DNA from: an uncultured Lachnospiraceae bacterium
GTDB taxonomy: Bacteria > Bacillota > Clostridia > Lachnospirales > Lachnospiraceae
Length of the DNA stretch: 44,673 bases
Direction of reading: 5' to 3'
Assembly: GCA_947039785.1 (NCBI GenBank)
Contig: CAMQZX010000004.1
Location: 1 to 44,673 of the forward strand
Positions 16,653-24,843 of this stretch are shown here, one piece after another; within the stretch, counting starts at the first letter, position 1; every line of letters starts with the position of its first letter. Under the pieces are notes generated by a model. It had not been told where the DNA came from. It searched no databases and worked only from the letters and a program-made list of their open reading frames with translations. The translations under genes and the position numbers were made by a program.

Positions 16653-16678
16653 AGCATTATAATACGGGGAGGATTTAC

Positions 16679-17437
16679 ATGTTGAAAAAAGTAACATTAT
16701 GCTGCTTTAGCCCAACAGGCGGAACAAAAAAGGCAGCAGAAGCATTCTGCTGTGAGTTGGCAGAGGAAGTACAATGGATGAATCTGATGGAGGAAGAGAC
16801 AGTATCTTCTGCATTGGAAGGTGAGGTAGTGGTAGCCGCAGCGCCGGTTTATGCCGGAAGAGTTCCTGCTGTTGAGATTGAACGCCTGAAATGGTTTCAG
16901 GGTTGCGGTAAGAAGGCCGTTACGATAGCTGTATATGGTAACCGGGCTTACGATGATGCCCTGTTGGAGTTGAATGATACTATGGAGGAGCTGGGCTTTC
17001 AGGTAATTGCCAGTGCAGCTCTTGTTGCTAAGCATTCACTGGTTCCAAACGTGGCTGCCGAGAGACCGGATGAGGAAGATTTTAAAGAAATCCGGGAGTT
17101 TGCACAAAAGGTAAGTGAGAAGCTTGCGCAGGAAAGGATGGAAATGCCGGAAGTTCCTGGCAATAAACCTTACAAGGAAGCAGGAAAAATGCCCACTACG
17201 CCGATTACTCTGGAAACGTGTGACAAATGCGGTATCTGTGCAAAAGTCTGTCCAACCAAATCAATTTCCATCACTGCCAAAGTGTCTACAGAGCTGGAAA
17301 AATGTATTTTCTGCGCTGCCTGTATCGCTCATTGTCCAAAGCAGGCCAGAATTTTGCCTCCGCCGGTGCAGGAACAGCTCCATGGCAAGCTGTCTCCATT
17401 GGAGGCTGTGAGCAACAAAAATGAATTCTATCTGTAA
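16679..17437 (+). CDS. EFR1-type flavodoxin-ferredoxin protein
   Basis: A 252-residue electron-transfer protein. An N-terminal flavodoxin-like domain has an FMN phosphate loop FSPTGGTKKAAE (about 10-21) and the VVAAAPVYAGRVPA loop. It is followed by a 2x[4Fe-4S] ferredoxin domain with CDKCGICAKVCP (Cys181/184/187/191) and CIFCAACIAHCP. This is the EFRO1/EFR1 arrangement common in clostridia, which passes electrons to unknown partner enzymes. ATG 16679 follows GGGGAGG. An open frame reaching back to 16454 overlaps the ACT gene and repeats and is not homologous. Preceded by a palindrome, so probably regulated separately; the partner is not evident here. Confidence 0.87.
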   Translation: MLKKVTLCCFSPTGGTKKAAEAFCCELAEEVQWMNLMEEETVSSALEGEVVVAAAPVYAGRVPAVEIERLKWFQGCGKKAVTIAVYGNRAYDDALLELNDTMEELGFQVIASAALVAKHSLVPNVAAERPDEEDFKEIREFAQKVSEKLAQERMEMPEVPGNKPYKEAGKMPTTPITLETCDKCGICAKVCPTKSISITAKVSTELEKCIFCAACIAHCPKQARILPPPVQEQLHGKLSPLEAVSNKNEFYL

Positions 17438-17470
17438 TCAGGATTTTGCAGTGACTGTCTGACAGGATTT

Positions 17471-17556
17471 GACAGGGCTGTCGGGAATCAGAAGGTCTAA
17501 CACAGCAGAAAGAAAGCTGCGGTGTTTAAAGATTCTGATTTCCGGCAGCTTTTTTC
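17471..17556 (+). terminator. Large structured terminator after EFR1
   Basis: An outer stem pairs GGGAATCAGAA with TTCTGATTTCC and encloses AACACAGCAG / CTGCGGTGTT. An alternative pairing AGCTGC / GCAGCT ends in TTTTTT. The two arrangements are mutually exclusive, so it may be a simple terminator or a switch-like structure. It fills the gap between the EFR1 stop and the repeat pair. Confidence 0.5.
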
Positions 17557-17558
17557 GG

Positions 17559-17642
17559 TTACCAAGTATGCGTGAAAAGATCCAGTGGATCTTTTCTAAG
17601 TTGCCAAGCATGCGTGAAAAGATCCAGTGGATCTTTTCTAAG
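17559..17642 (+). repeat. 42-nt hairpin repeat, tandem pair (locus 2)
   Basis: Two nearly identical 42-nt units (17559-17600 and 17601-17642) with the stem AAAAGATCC / GGATCTTTT. The stem base G-C of other copies is A-T here on both sides, a compensatory change. Confidence 0.9.
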
Positions 17643-17732
17643 TAAGCAGTACTTTAGCGGAATCTTAACAGGAAAATATGCTATAATGATAAATAATCCT
17701 GGCAAGTGTGTGTCGGGAAAAGGAGGAACACA

Positions 17733-18833
17733 ATGACGAAATATACATCGAAGTCCATCATGCACAAGGAGCATTCGAAAAAGAAAAATTGTATCATTAC
17801 CTTTCTGATTTTGGCGGCAGTGTCCAGTATTTGTTTTTTGTTTCAGAGGGTGGTTCAGTCGGATACTCATGTGCCCCTTTTGTTTGTGCTGGCAGTGTTG
17901 TTTATTTCACGGTTTACAGATGGATATGTATATGGAATCGTAGCTTCTGTAATTGCAGTGTTTGAAGTGAATTACATGTTCACGTATCCGTATTTTGAAT
18001 TTGATTTTACGTTATCTGGATATCCGATTACCTTTGTTGCTATGTTGACAGTGGCTTTTTGCGTCAGTGCTCTTACCACCCAGATTAAAAATCAGGAAAA
18101 AATACGTCTGGAAGTGGAAAAGGAGAAAATGAGAGGTAATCTGCTTCGGGCAGTTTCCCACGACCTTCGAACTCCCCTTACTTCCATCGTAGGTTCAGCG
18201 TCGGTGATCATTGACAATGCAGCTGTACTGCCGGAGCAAAAAAAAATGGAGCTGATTCGGGATATTAAAGAAGAGGCTCAGTGGCTGATTCGAATTGTGG
18301 AAAATCTTCTCTCAGTTACAAGAATCAATGGTGAGAATGCCAGGATGAACCTGGAAGATGAACTGGTGGAGGAGATTGTCAGCAGTGCAGTTATTAAGTT
18401 TAAAAAGCGGTTTTCGGATGTGAAAGTGACCGTGGAGATTCCCCAGGAAGTCTTTATGGTACCTATGGATGGTGTATTGATTGAGCAGGTGCTTATCAAT
18501 TTAATGGAAAATTCCGTGGTTCACGGGGGAAAGGTCAGGCAAATCAAAGTCCGAATCCGTCAGAAGCATGACTATGTGGAGTTTCTCGTGGAAGATGATG
18601 GACATGGCATTGACAGCACGGTGCTTCCTGTGATGTTTGACGGTAACCTTCAGGCGTCGGAGGGAAAGGAACTGGATGGAAAGAAAAATATGGGAATAGG
18701 TCTATCTGTCTGCAAGACCATTGTGAAAGCTCATAAAGGAAATATGACAGCAGAAAATATACCGGAAGGCGGAGCGAGAGTTATGTTCAGTCTGCCGATG
18801 GGAATGGAGGGAGCGTATGGAGATAAAAGATAG
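17733..18833 (+). CDS. Sensor histidine kinase, short KdpD-like
   Basis: A 366-residue membrane kinase. Three or four spans in residues 21-118 form a DUF4118/KdpD-type membrane module. They are followed by a dimerisation domain with the phospho-accepting His143 in VSHDLRTPL and an ATPase domain with N box LINLMENSVVHGG, G1 DDGHGID and G2 MGIGLSVCKTI. Full KdpD proteins (about 900 aa) have a large N-terminal KdpD/Usp region, which is absent. ATG 17733 follows AAGGAGG by six bases. It overlaps the response-regulator gene by 17 bases, so the two are co-translated. No kdpFABC lies nearby; the signal may be potassium, c-di-AMP or osmotic stress but cannot be read from the sequence. Confidence 0.88.
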   Translation: MTKYTSKSIMHKEHSKKKNCIITFLILAAVSSICFLFQRVVQSDTHVPLLFVLAVLFISRFTDGYVYGIVASVIAVFEVNYMFTYPYFEFDFTLSGYPITFVAMLTVAFCVSALTTQIKNQEKIRLEVEKEKMRGNLLRAVSHDLRTPLTSIVGSASVIIDNAAVLPEQKKMELIRDIKEEAQWLIRIVENLLSVTRINGENARMNLEDELVEEIVSSAVIKFKKRFSDVKVTVEIPQEVFMVPMDGVLIEQVLINLMENSVVHGGKVRQIKVRIRQKHDYVEFLVEDDGHGIDSTVLPVMFDGNLQASEGKELDGKKNMGIGLSVCKTIVKAHKGNMTAENIPEGGARVMFSLPMGMEGAYGDKR

Positions 18834-19524
18834 AATTTTGGTAGTGGAGGATGATAAGAGCATCCGGAATTTTTTACAGACTATTTTGGAAGCAAATCAC
18901 TATGAGGTATTGATGGCCAACACAGGCACGGAAGCCTATGGGCTGATTACTTCCATGTGTCCGGATCTTGTGATTCTGGATTTGGGACTGCCGGATATGG
19001 ATGGGATGAAGATTTTATACAATGTACGGGAATGGTCCAATATGCCCATTATTGTGGTATCGGCCCGTATGTATGAGAAGGATAAAGTGGAGGCGCTGGA
19101 TGCAGGGGCAGATGATTATATCACCAAGCCTTTTGGAACCTCTGAGCTTCTTGCCAGAGTGCGGACTGCCATCCGCCATGCCAGAAGTGCCGGAGTGAAC
19201 CCGGGAGGCGGGCAGATTGGATCCTTTTCCACAGGCGGACTTGTCATCGATTATGACAAATACCGGGTTTATGTGGATGGACAGGATGCTAAATTAACGC
19301 AGAATGAGTTTCGGATCATTCGGCTGTTGGCACAGTATGCGGGAAAGGTACTGACCTATGATTATATCATTAAAGAAATCTGGGGACCCAATATGAACAA
19401 CGACAACCGGATTCTCAGAGTAAATATGGCAAACATTCGAAGGAAAATTGAGAAAAACCCAGGTGAACCGAGGTACATTTTTACAGAGATTGGTGTGGGG
19501 TATCGGATTGTGGAGCCAGATTGA
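18817..19524 (+). CDS. Response regulator, OmpR/KdpE-like
   Basis: A 235-residue two-component regulator with a receiver domain (acidic pocket EDD 11-13, phospho-acceptor Asp55 in VILDLGLPDMDG, Lys in DDYITKPFG) and a C-terminal OmpR-type winged helix (about 135-232; NEFRIIRLLAQYAGKVLT, VNMANIRRKIE). It is partner of the preceding kinase, with overlapping reading frames. The pair resembles KdpE/KdpD, but no potassium-pump operon is adjacent. The riboflavin promoter begins 40 bases after its stop, and no clear terminator separates them. Confidence 0.9.
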   Translation: MEIKDRILVVEDDKSIRNFLQTILEANHYEVLMANTGTEAYGLITSMCPDLVILDLGLPDMDGMKILYNVREWSNMPIIVVSARMYEKDKVEALDAGADDYITKPFGTSELLARVRTAIRHARSAGVNPGGGQIGSFSTGGLVIDYDKYRVYVDGQDAKLTQNEFRIIRLLAQYAGKVLTYDYIIKEIWGPNMNNDNRILRVNMANIRRKIEKNPGEPRYIFTEIGVGYRIVEPD

Positions 19525-19564
19525 CAAAATTGTACAAAAATTTGCGAAAAATCCAAAATAATAC

Positions 19565-19593
19565 TTGCAAATCATATACTGCAGGTATATAAT
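19565..19593 (+). promoter_or_regulatory. Sigma-A promoter of the riboflavin operon
   Basis: TTGCAA and TATAAT with a 17-base spacer. The expected start near 19600 is just ahead of the FMN aptamer. Confidence 0.7.
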
Positions 19594-19611
19594 AGAAGCA
19601 ACTAAAGATAA

Positions 19612-19719
19612 ATCTTCAGGGCAGGGTGAGATTCCCGACCGGCGGTAAAGTCCGCGAACGCGCAAGCGTTGATTTGGTGCAATTCCAAAACCGACAGTAT
19701 AGTCTGGATGAAAGAAGAT
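19612..19719 (+). ncRNA. FMN riboswitch (RFN element)
   Basis: The conserved RFN landmarks are all present in order: TCAGGGCAGGGTGAGATTCC, GACCGGCGGTAAAGTCCGCG, a variable hairpin, TTGGTGCAATTCCAA and ACCGACAGTATAGTCTGGAT. A P1 helix is closed by ATCTTC (19612-19617) with GAAGAT (19714-19719). FMN binding should favour the downstream terminator and shut off ribD-ribE-ribBA-ribH. Confidence 0.96.
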
Positions 19720-19754
19720 GTGTAGGAAGCAATTTTATCGTATACGTATTCAGC

Positions 19755-19786
19755 GCTCTGAAATGGAAATCATTTCAGAGCTTTTT
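19755..19786 (+). terminator. Riboswitch expression-platform terminator
   Basis: GCTCTGAAATG and CATTTCAGAGC form a perfect 11-bp stem with a five-base loop followed by TTTTT, 36 bases after the aptamer. This is the expected off-state terminator. The remaining leader, 19787-19947, holds the 42-nt repeat and the ribD ribosome site. Confidence 0.9.
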
Positions 19787-19865
19787 ATATGTATAGTGTT
19801 TTATTTGATTTATTACTTTAGCGCATGAATGTCCCTGGATTATTTAATTCAGGGCATTTTTTTCG

Positions 19866-19931
19866 TTGTCAGGCATGGGCGAAAAGGTCCGGTGGATCTT
19901 TTCTAAGCTGCCAGGCATTGGCTAAAAACAG
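19866..19931 (+). repeat. 42-nt hairpin repeat plus partial unit in the rib leader (locus 3)
   Basis: A full unit at 19866-19907 (stem AAAAGGTCC / GGATCTTTT) is followed by a truncated one at 19908-19931 (CTGCCAGGCATTGGC...). It lies between the riboswitch terminator and the ribD ribosome site, 17 bases before GGGAGG. Confidence 0.85.
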
Positions 19932-19947
19932 TTTGGGAGGTGTCAGC

Positions 19948-21054
19948 TTGAAAGAGCGGGATTATATGAGAATGGCAATCGAACTGGCGAAGCAGGGCTG
20001 TGGGTATGTAAATCCCAATCCCATGGTGGGAGCCGTGATTGTAAAAGAGGGAAGAATTATCGGAAAAGGATATCATGGAAGCTACGGCGGACTTCACGCA
20101 GAGAGAGAAGCACTGGCAAATTGCACAGAGTCTCCTGAGGGGGCAACCATCTATGTGACATTGGAGCCTTGCTGCCATTATGGAAAAACGCCGCCCTGTA
20201 CGGAAGCCTTGATTGAACATAAGATTGCCAAAGTGGTGATTGGGTCCCCAGATCCCAATCCCAAGGTCAATGGAAAGGGGGCAGCCATCCTCCGGGAACA
20301 TGGTATTGAGGTGGTGCAGGATTTTCTCAGAGAGGAATGTGACCAGATTAATTTTGTGTTTTTCCATTATATACAGACTGGGATACCCTATGTGGTAATG
20401 AAGTATGCAATGACCATGGACGGGAAAATTGCCACATATTCCGGGAAGTCCAAATGGATTACTGGGGAGACAGCCAGAGAACAGGTTCACAGGGATCGCC
20501 ACCGCTATCAGGCGATTATGGCGGGAATCGGTACAGTGCTGGCAGATAATCCCATGCTTACCTGCAGAATACCGGAAGGCAGAAATCCTGTGCGCATCAT
20601 CTGTGATACGAATCTGAGAACACCTGTGGATTCCAATGTGGTAGTCACGGCCAGAGAGGTGCCCACCTGGATTGCAACTTGCTGTGTGGACAGGGAAAAA
20701 TATTTGCCTTATGAAGAGTGGGGCTGCAAGATTTTGAAAGTTTCAGCTTTGGAAAACCAGGTGGACCTGGTGCATCTGATGAAGATTCTGGGGGAGAAGA
20801 AGATTGACAGTGTGTTGCTGGAAGGCGGCGGAACTCTTAACTGGACCGCATTAAACAGCGGTATTGTAAAAAAAGTGCAGACCTACATCGCACCAAAGTT
20901 GTTCGGAGGAGCCCTTGCTAAATCTCCGGTCCGTGGGTATGGGGTGGAGAATCCTTCGGAGGCATTTCGGCTGATTAACAGTACCATCCAAAGAGTGGGT
21001 GAAGATTATCTGATAGAGAGTGAGGTGGATTATCATGTTCACGGGAATTGTTGA
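19948..21054 (+). CDS. ribD: Bifunctional riboflavin deaminase/reductase
   Basis: A 368-residue cytosolic enzyme. The N-terminal zinc deaminase (about 1-145) has HAEREAL and PCCHYGKTPPCTEALI zinc ligands and acts on the GTP-derived diaminopyrimidine. The C-terminal reductase (about 147-365; AMTMDGKIAT, GGGTLNWTAL) makes the ribitylamino pyrimidine. No suitable ATG exists before homology starts; TTG 19948, seven bases after GGGAGG, gives the family length. The open frame extends back into the repeat element, but that part is not homologous. The end overlaps ribE by 20 bases. Controlled by the FMN riboswitch upstream. Confidence 0.94.
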   Translation: MKERDYMRMAIELAKQGCGYVNPNPMVGAVIVKEGRIIGKGYHGSYGGLHAEREALANCTESPEGATIYVTLEPCCHYGKTPPCTEALIEHKIAKVVIGSPDPNPKVNGKGAAILREHGIEVVQDFLREECDQINFVFFHYIQTGIPYVVMKYAMTMDGKIATYSGKSKWITGETAREQVHRDRHRYQAIMAGIGTVLADNPMLTCRIPEGRNPVRIICDTNLRTPVDSNVVVTAREVPTWIATCCVDREKYLPYEEWGCKILKVSALENQVDLVHLMKILGEKKIDSVLLEGGGTLNWTALNSGIVKKVQTYIAPKLFGGALAKSPVRGYGVENPSEAFRLINSTIQRVGEDYLIESEVDYHVHGNC

Positions 21055-21682
21055 AGAGACTGGAGTGATCCAGAAAGTGGAGATGGGCGCCCATTCTTCC
21101 TGTCTCACCATAGGGGCGGATCTGATTTTTGAGGATTTGCGCATTGGGGACAGTGTGGCGGTCAACGGCGTGTGTCTGACAGCCACCACCATTCACGGGA
21201 AATCCTTTACTGCAGATGTGATGCATGAGACGCTGAATCGGTCTTCTTTAGGAGGGCTAAGAAGTGGAAGTGTGGTGAATCTGGAGCGTGCCATGGCGGC
21301 AGGAGGACGATTCGGGGGACATATGGTTTCCGGCCATATTGATGGTCCCGGCAAGATTATCCAGATGCAGAAGGATGACAATGCCCTGTGGCTGACCATT
21401 CAGGCTGATACCAAAATTTTAAGGTATATTGTGGAGAAAGGTTCCATTACCATTGATGGAATCAGTTTGACTGTGGCGGCTGTGTCTGACCAGAATTTCA
21501 AGGTATCTTTGATTCCCCATACGGTACAGAGTACCAATATACGGGAGAAGACGGTGGGCTCTGTGGTGAATCTGGAAAATGATATTTTGGGCAAATATGT
21601 GGAAAAGTTGATGCGGCCGGCAGATGAAGAGGAGAAGACGGCTAAAATCACCAGGGATTTTTTATCAAAATATGGCTTTTAG
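21035..21682 (+). CDS. ribE: Riboflavin synthase, alpha subunit
   Basis: A 215-residue enzyme that dismutates two 6,7-dimethyl-8-ribityllumazine molecules to riboflavin. The typical start MFTGIVEETG and the duplicated barrel motifs are visible: first GVCLTATTI, second GISLTVAAV, with GGHMVSGHIDG in the first repeat. Translation is coupled to ribD by a 20-base overlap. An in-frame GTG at 21020 is possible but adds residues not seen in the family. Confidence 0.95.
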   Translation: MFTGIVEETGVIQKVEMGAHSSCLTIGADLIFEDLRIGDSVAVNGVCLTATTIHGKSFTADVMHETLNRSSLGGLRSGSVVNLERAMAAGGRFGGHMVSGHIDGPGKIIQMQKDDNALWLTIQADTKILRYIVEKGSITIDGISLTVAAVSDQNFKVSLIPHTVQSTNIREKTVGSVVNLENDILGKYVEKLMRPADEEEKTAKITRDFLSKYGF

Positions 21683-21694
21683 GAGGATAAAAGA

Positions 21695-22894
21695 ATGTTT
21701 CAATATCATACAATTGAGGAGGCACTGGAGGAGCTTCGGCAAGGGAAGATGATTCTTGTCTCCGATGACGAGGACAGAGAAAATGAAGGAGATTTGATTT
21801 GTGCTGCTCAGTTTGCCACAGTTGAAAATGTAAATTTCATGGCGACACAGGGCAAGGGGCTGATCTGCATGCCCATGAGCCGAGCATTGGCAGAGAAACT
21901 GTGGCTGCCTCAGATGGTCAGCGATAACACAGACAATCATGAGACTGCATTTACCGTATCCATCGATCATGTGAGTACCACCACAGGTATTTCCGCAGTA
22001 GAAAGAAGTATTACTGCCATGAAATGTGTGGAGGAAAATGCGAAACCGGGGGATTTCAGACGACCGGGACATATGTTTCCACTGCTCGCCAAAAAGAACG
22101 GTGTTTTGGAACGCAACGGTCATACAGAAGCTACTGTGGATCTTATGCGTCTGGCTGGTCTGAAGGAATGTGGTTTGTGTTGTGAGATCATGGGGGAAAA
22201 CGGCACCATGATGCGGACAAAAGAACTTCAGGAATTTAGTAAAAAATGGGGATTAAAATATATCACCATTAAAGACCTTCAGGATTACAGGAAGCGTCAC
22301 GAAAAGCTGGTGGAATGTGTTGCCAGGGCAAAAATGCCCACAAGATACGGGGATTTTATGGCATATGGATACATCAATCAGTTAAATGGAGAGCACCATG
22401 TGGCGCTGGTCTGCGGTGATTTGAGAGACGGAGAAGATGTGCTGTGCCGTGTCCATTCAGAGTGTCTGACGGGAGACGCCTTTGGTTCAGCCCGATGTGA
22501 CTGCGGTCAGCAATATGATGCTGCTATGAAGCAGATTGCTGCCGAAGGAAGGGGAGTGCTTTTGTACATGCGTCAGGAAGGAAGAGGAATCGGTCTGATC
22601 AACAAGCTGAGAGCCTATGAATTGCAGGATCAGGGCGCTGATACCCTGGATGCCAATCTGATGCTGGGATTTCCGGGTGACATGAGAGAATACTACATCG
22701 GTGCGCAGATTTTGAAAGACCTGGGATTAAAGACTATGCGCCTTCTGACCAACAATCCGGACAAGGTATATCAGTTGTCTGATTTTGGCATTGAAATTAC
22801 GAAGCGTGTTCCCATTCAGATGGAAGCCACAAGACAGGATATTTTTTATCTGAGAACAAAACAGAATCGTATGGGACATATCCTGAATTATTAA
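21695..22894 (+). CDS. ribBA: DHBP synthase / GTP cyclohydrolase II fusion
   Basis: A 399-residue bifunctional enzyme. The RibB half (about 1-200; [12 protein letters not shown] metal/phosphate motif, [13 protein letters not shown]) forms 3,4-dihydroxy-2-butanone 4-phosphate from ribulose 5-phosphate. The RibA half (about 205-399) has zinc ligands in [15 protein letters not shown] and [12 protein letters not shown] and opens GTP. The two products feed the lumazine branch. AGGAGG lies 8 bases upstream, and the gene is 12 bases after ribE. The canonical catalytic motifs of both halves are intact. Confidence 0.96.
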   Translation: MFQYHTIEEALEELRQGKMILVSDDEDRENEGDLICAAQFATVENVNFMATQGKGLICMPMSRALAEKLWLPQMVSDNTDNHETAFTVSIDHVSTTTGISAVERSITAMKCVEENAKPGDFRRPGHMFPLLAKKNGVLERNGHTEATVDLMRLAGLKECGLCCEIMGENGTMMRTKELQEFSKKWGLKYITIKDLQDYRKRHEKLVECVARAKMPTRYGDFMAYGYINQLNGEHHVALVCGDLRDGEDVLCRVHSECLTGDAFGSARCDCGQQYDAAMKQIAAEGRGVLLYMRQEGRGIGLINKLRAYELQDQGADTLDANLMLGFPGDMREYYIGAQILKDLGLKTMRLLTNNPDKVYQLSDFGIEITKRVPIQMEATRQDIFYLRTKQNRMGHILNY

Positions 22895-22902
22895 AAGGAA
22901 TG

Positions 22903-22930
22903 AACTGTAAGGAGAGACTCCCAAACAGTT
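22903..22930 (+). other. Intercistronic hairpin ribBA-ribH
   Basis: AACTGT / ACAGTT with an inner GGAG / CTCC pair makes a small hairpin in the 67-base gap. No T-run follows, so it is more likely an mRNA processing or stability element than a terminator. Confidence 0.35.
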
Positions 22931-22961
22931 ATCAATAAATCATATAAAGGAGAGTAATGAC

Positions 22962-23429
22962 ATGAAAACTTATGAAGGAAAGCTAGTATCAAAAGACATA
23001 AAGGTTGGAATCGTGGCTGCCCGTTTTAACGAGTTTATCACATCAAAACTGGTATCCGGTGCCATGGATGGACTGCTTCGTCACGATGTGAAGGAAGAAG
23101 ATGTGAGTGTGGCATGGGTGCCGGGAGCCTTTGAGATTCCTCTTATTGCCTCTAAGATGGCAAAAAGCGGAAAATATGATGCCGTGATCTGCGTAGGCTC
23201 TGTGATTCGTGGAAGCACAACTCACTACGATTATGTGTGCAATGAGGTTTCCAAGGGAATTGCTTCGGTATCTCTGGAGACAGGTGTGCCCATCATGTTT
23301 GGTGTACTGACCACGGAGAACATTGAACAGGCCATTGAGCGTGCTGGAAGCAAGGCAGGAAACAAAGGGTATGATTGTGCATTGGGTGCCATTGAAATGA
23401 TCAATCTGATCCGTTCTCTGGAAGCATAA
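22962..23429 (+). CDS. ribH: 6,7-dimethyl-8-ribityllumazine synthase
   Basis: A 155-residue enzyme that condenses the RibD pyrimidine product with the RibB butanone phosphate. Typical segments are [38 protein letters not shown] (phosphate and substrate contacts with the catalytic His) and [18 protein letters not shown] 22962 follows AAAGGAG. It ends the riboflavin operon and a strong terminator follows. Confidence 0.96.
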   Translation: MKTYEGKLVSKDIKVGIVAARFNEFITSKLVSGAMDGLLRHDVKEEDVSVAWVPGAFEIPLIASKMAKSGKYDAVICVGSVIRGSTTHYDYVCNEVSKGIASVSLETGVPIMFGVLTTENIEQAIERAGSKAGNKGYDCALGAIEMINLIRSLEA

Positions 23430-23479
23430 GAGATTTACAGACAAGTCATGCTGTTGTTATATACAGCAATATATACAAA

Positions 23480-23522
23480 GAAAAAAGCGACCTGGATTAA
23501 ATCCATACGTCGCTTTTTTCTT
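23480..23522 (+). terminator. Terminator of the riboflavin operon
   Basis: GAAAAAAGCGAC and GTCGCTTTTTTC form a 12-bp stem with an inner TGGAT/ATCCA extension and a T-run. The A-run on the left makes it usable in both directions. The remaining sequence to 23833 contains only the promoter below; no gene is seen. Confidence 0.9.
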
Positions 23523-23728
23523 GTTGTTTTGAAAATGAAAAGTGTAAAAGAGGGGGGAGAATCAAAATCTATATAAAAGTCTAATTGTCTCTTTAGGCGG
23601 AGCCTACAGTCGAGTACTCAATTACTGCCAGCTCCTTTGTTCTTATGATGATAGTATAGCAATGCTTTGTGTCCAGAGTGTGACATGGCTATAAAGAAAA
23701 AATAAAAATTATAAAATAATTCTTTAGA

Positions 23729-23757
23729 TTGTATTAAAAAGAGCAAAGGATTATAAT
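23729..23757 (+). promoter_or_regulatory. Sigma-A promoter of the QueG-like gene
   Basis: TTGTAT and TATAAT with 17 bases between them, 76 bases ahead of the start codon. Confidence 0.65.
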
Positions 23758-23833
23758 GTATCTTTAGAGCGTCATGGATTGAGAAGCTGTCTGTCGCTTG
23801 AAGGAAACAAAATGCAAAGGATGGAGCTATAAG

Positions 23834-24658
23834 ATGAATGAAATTAATAAAACAAGTCATTTGAAAACCTGGATCAAAGATCAGATTACCCGGTATGTGA
23901 GAGATTATGAAAAGAGAGAAGACATTTGTACCGTCTGGGGAGAGCCTCAGGTGGGATTTGCGGATGCTTCCCATCCTTATATAATGGCGTTGAAGGATTT
24001 AATCGGAGAAAGTCATGGGCTGCCTCAGGATGTACTGCCAGATGCCACCATTGTAATTGCCTATTTTCTGCCCTTTACCAAAGAGCTGGCAGATACCAAT
24101 AAGGCTCTGGGAACCGCATCTTCTCCGGAGTGGGCACAGGCATACGAGGAAACCAATGCCATGATTGGAAAGCTCAATGAATGTCTCATTGAAAAATTGG
24201 CGCAGAAAGGATACGTGGGGGCTGTCTCCCCTGAGGCAAGTTCTTTCGACCAGGTGTTGCTAAAGAGCAATTGGTCCCATCGTCATATGGCATATGCAGC
24301 AGGTCTTGGAACCTTTGGAATTAACAATATGCTAATCACCAGGGTGGGAGGCTGCGGAAGATATGGTACGCTGGTGACCAATCTGGACATTGAGCCGGAT
24401 GCACCCTTAAAAGAGGAGCAGTGTCTTTATAAAAAGAATGGAACCTGCGGTGTCTGTGTGCGCCGTTGTCCTTCCGGTGCCCTTACTCTGGATGGATATG
24501 ACAGGAAGAAATGCTACGGTATCTGTAAGGAAAACGCTGCCCGTTATACTATGTTTGGAAGTTCCTATACGGAAGCGGATGGTACCACACCAAACAGTGT
24601 TGGAAGTGAAGTCTGTGGAAAGTGTGTGGTGGGAGTTCCCTGTGCATTCCGAAAATAA
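23834..24658 (+). CDS. QueG-like 4Fe-4S protein
   Basis: A 274-residue cytosolic protein resembling the iron-sulfur part of epoxyqueuosine reductases. The N-half has ATIVIAYFLPFTKELA and YAAGLGTFGINNMLITRVGG, the cobalamin/substrate-domain signature (GLGxxGxNxxL). A ferredoxin-like region near the end carries CGVCVRRCPSGAL plus further cysteines (CYGIC, CGKC). The cluster pattern is less regular than in true QueG, and the length is shorter than the usual 300-380, so it may be a reductase of other specificity. ATG 23834 is preferred because GGATGGAG precedes it; an in-frame TTG at 23798 has no site. Own promoter and terminator; no queuosine genes nearby. Confidence 0.8.
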   Translation: MNEINKTSHLKTWIKDQITRYVRDYEKREDICTVWGEPQVGFADASHPYIMALKDLIGESHGLPQDVLPDATIVIAYFLPFTKELADTNKALGTASSPEWAQAYEETNAMIGKLNECLIEKLAQKGYVGAVSPEASSFDQVLLKSNWSHRHMAYAAGLGTFGINNMLITRVGGCGRYGTLVTNLDIEPDAPLKEEQCLYKKNGTCGVCVRRCPSGALTLDGYDRKKCYGICKENAARYTMFGSSYTEADGTTPNSVGSEVCGKCVVGVPCAFRK

Positions 24659-24697
24659 GAAGATATGATTCGTATAAAAAGTTATGTAGAGAAAAAA

Positions 24698-24732
24698 CCG
24701 AAGGTCCGCGAAAGAAAACCTTCGGCTTTTTC
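24698..24732 (+). terminator. Terminator after the QueG-like gene
   Basis: CCGAAGGT / ACCTTCGG stem flanked by an A-run and a T-run. It lies between convergent genes. Confidence 0.8.
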
Positions 24733-24843
24733 TAATATAGTCACCTGAAATTAAGAAAAATTGGCATAATGTTAGAGTGTGTCTGAAAATTGCTTTTCTC
24801 AGGATATATTCCGCAAAGCGGGGGACTTTTTTGATGAGTTAAA

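Noticed and set aside
16454..16678. N-terminal extension of the EFR1 protein
   Set aside because: It would overlap the ACT gene and run through the hairpin repeats; a strong ribosome site precedes ATG 16679, where homology starts.
17559..17870. 103-residue minus-strand frame with a repeated KDPLDLFTH peptide
   Set aside because: The peptide repeat is only the translation of the tandem 42-nt hairpin units.
19903..20502. 199-residue minus-strand frame opposite ribD
   Set aside because: Overlaps an intact ribD with clear motifs and shows no homology or start signal.
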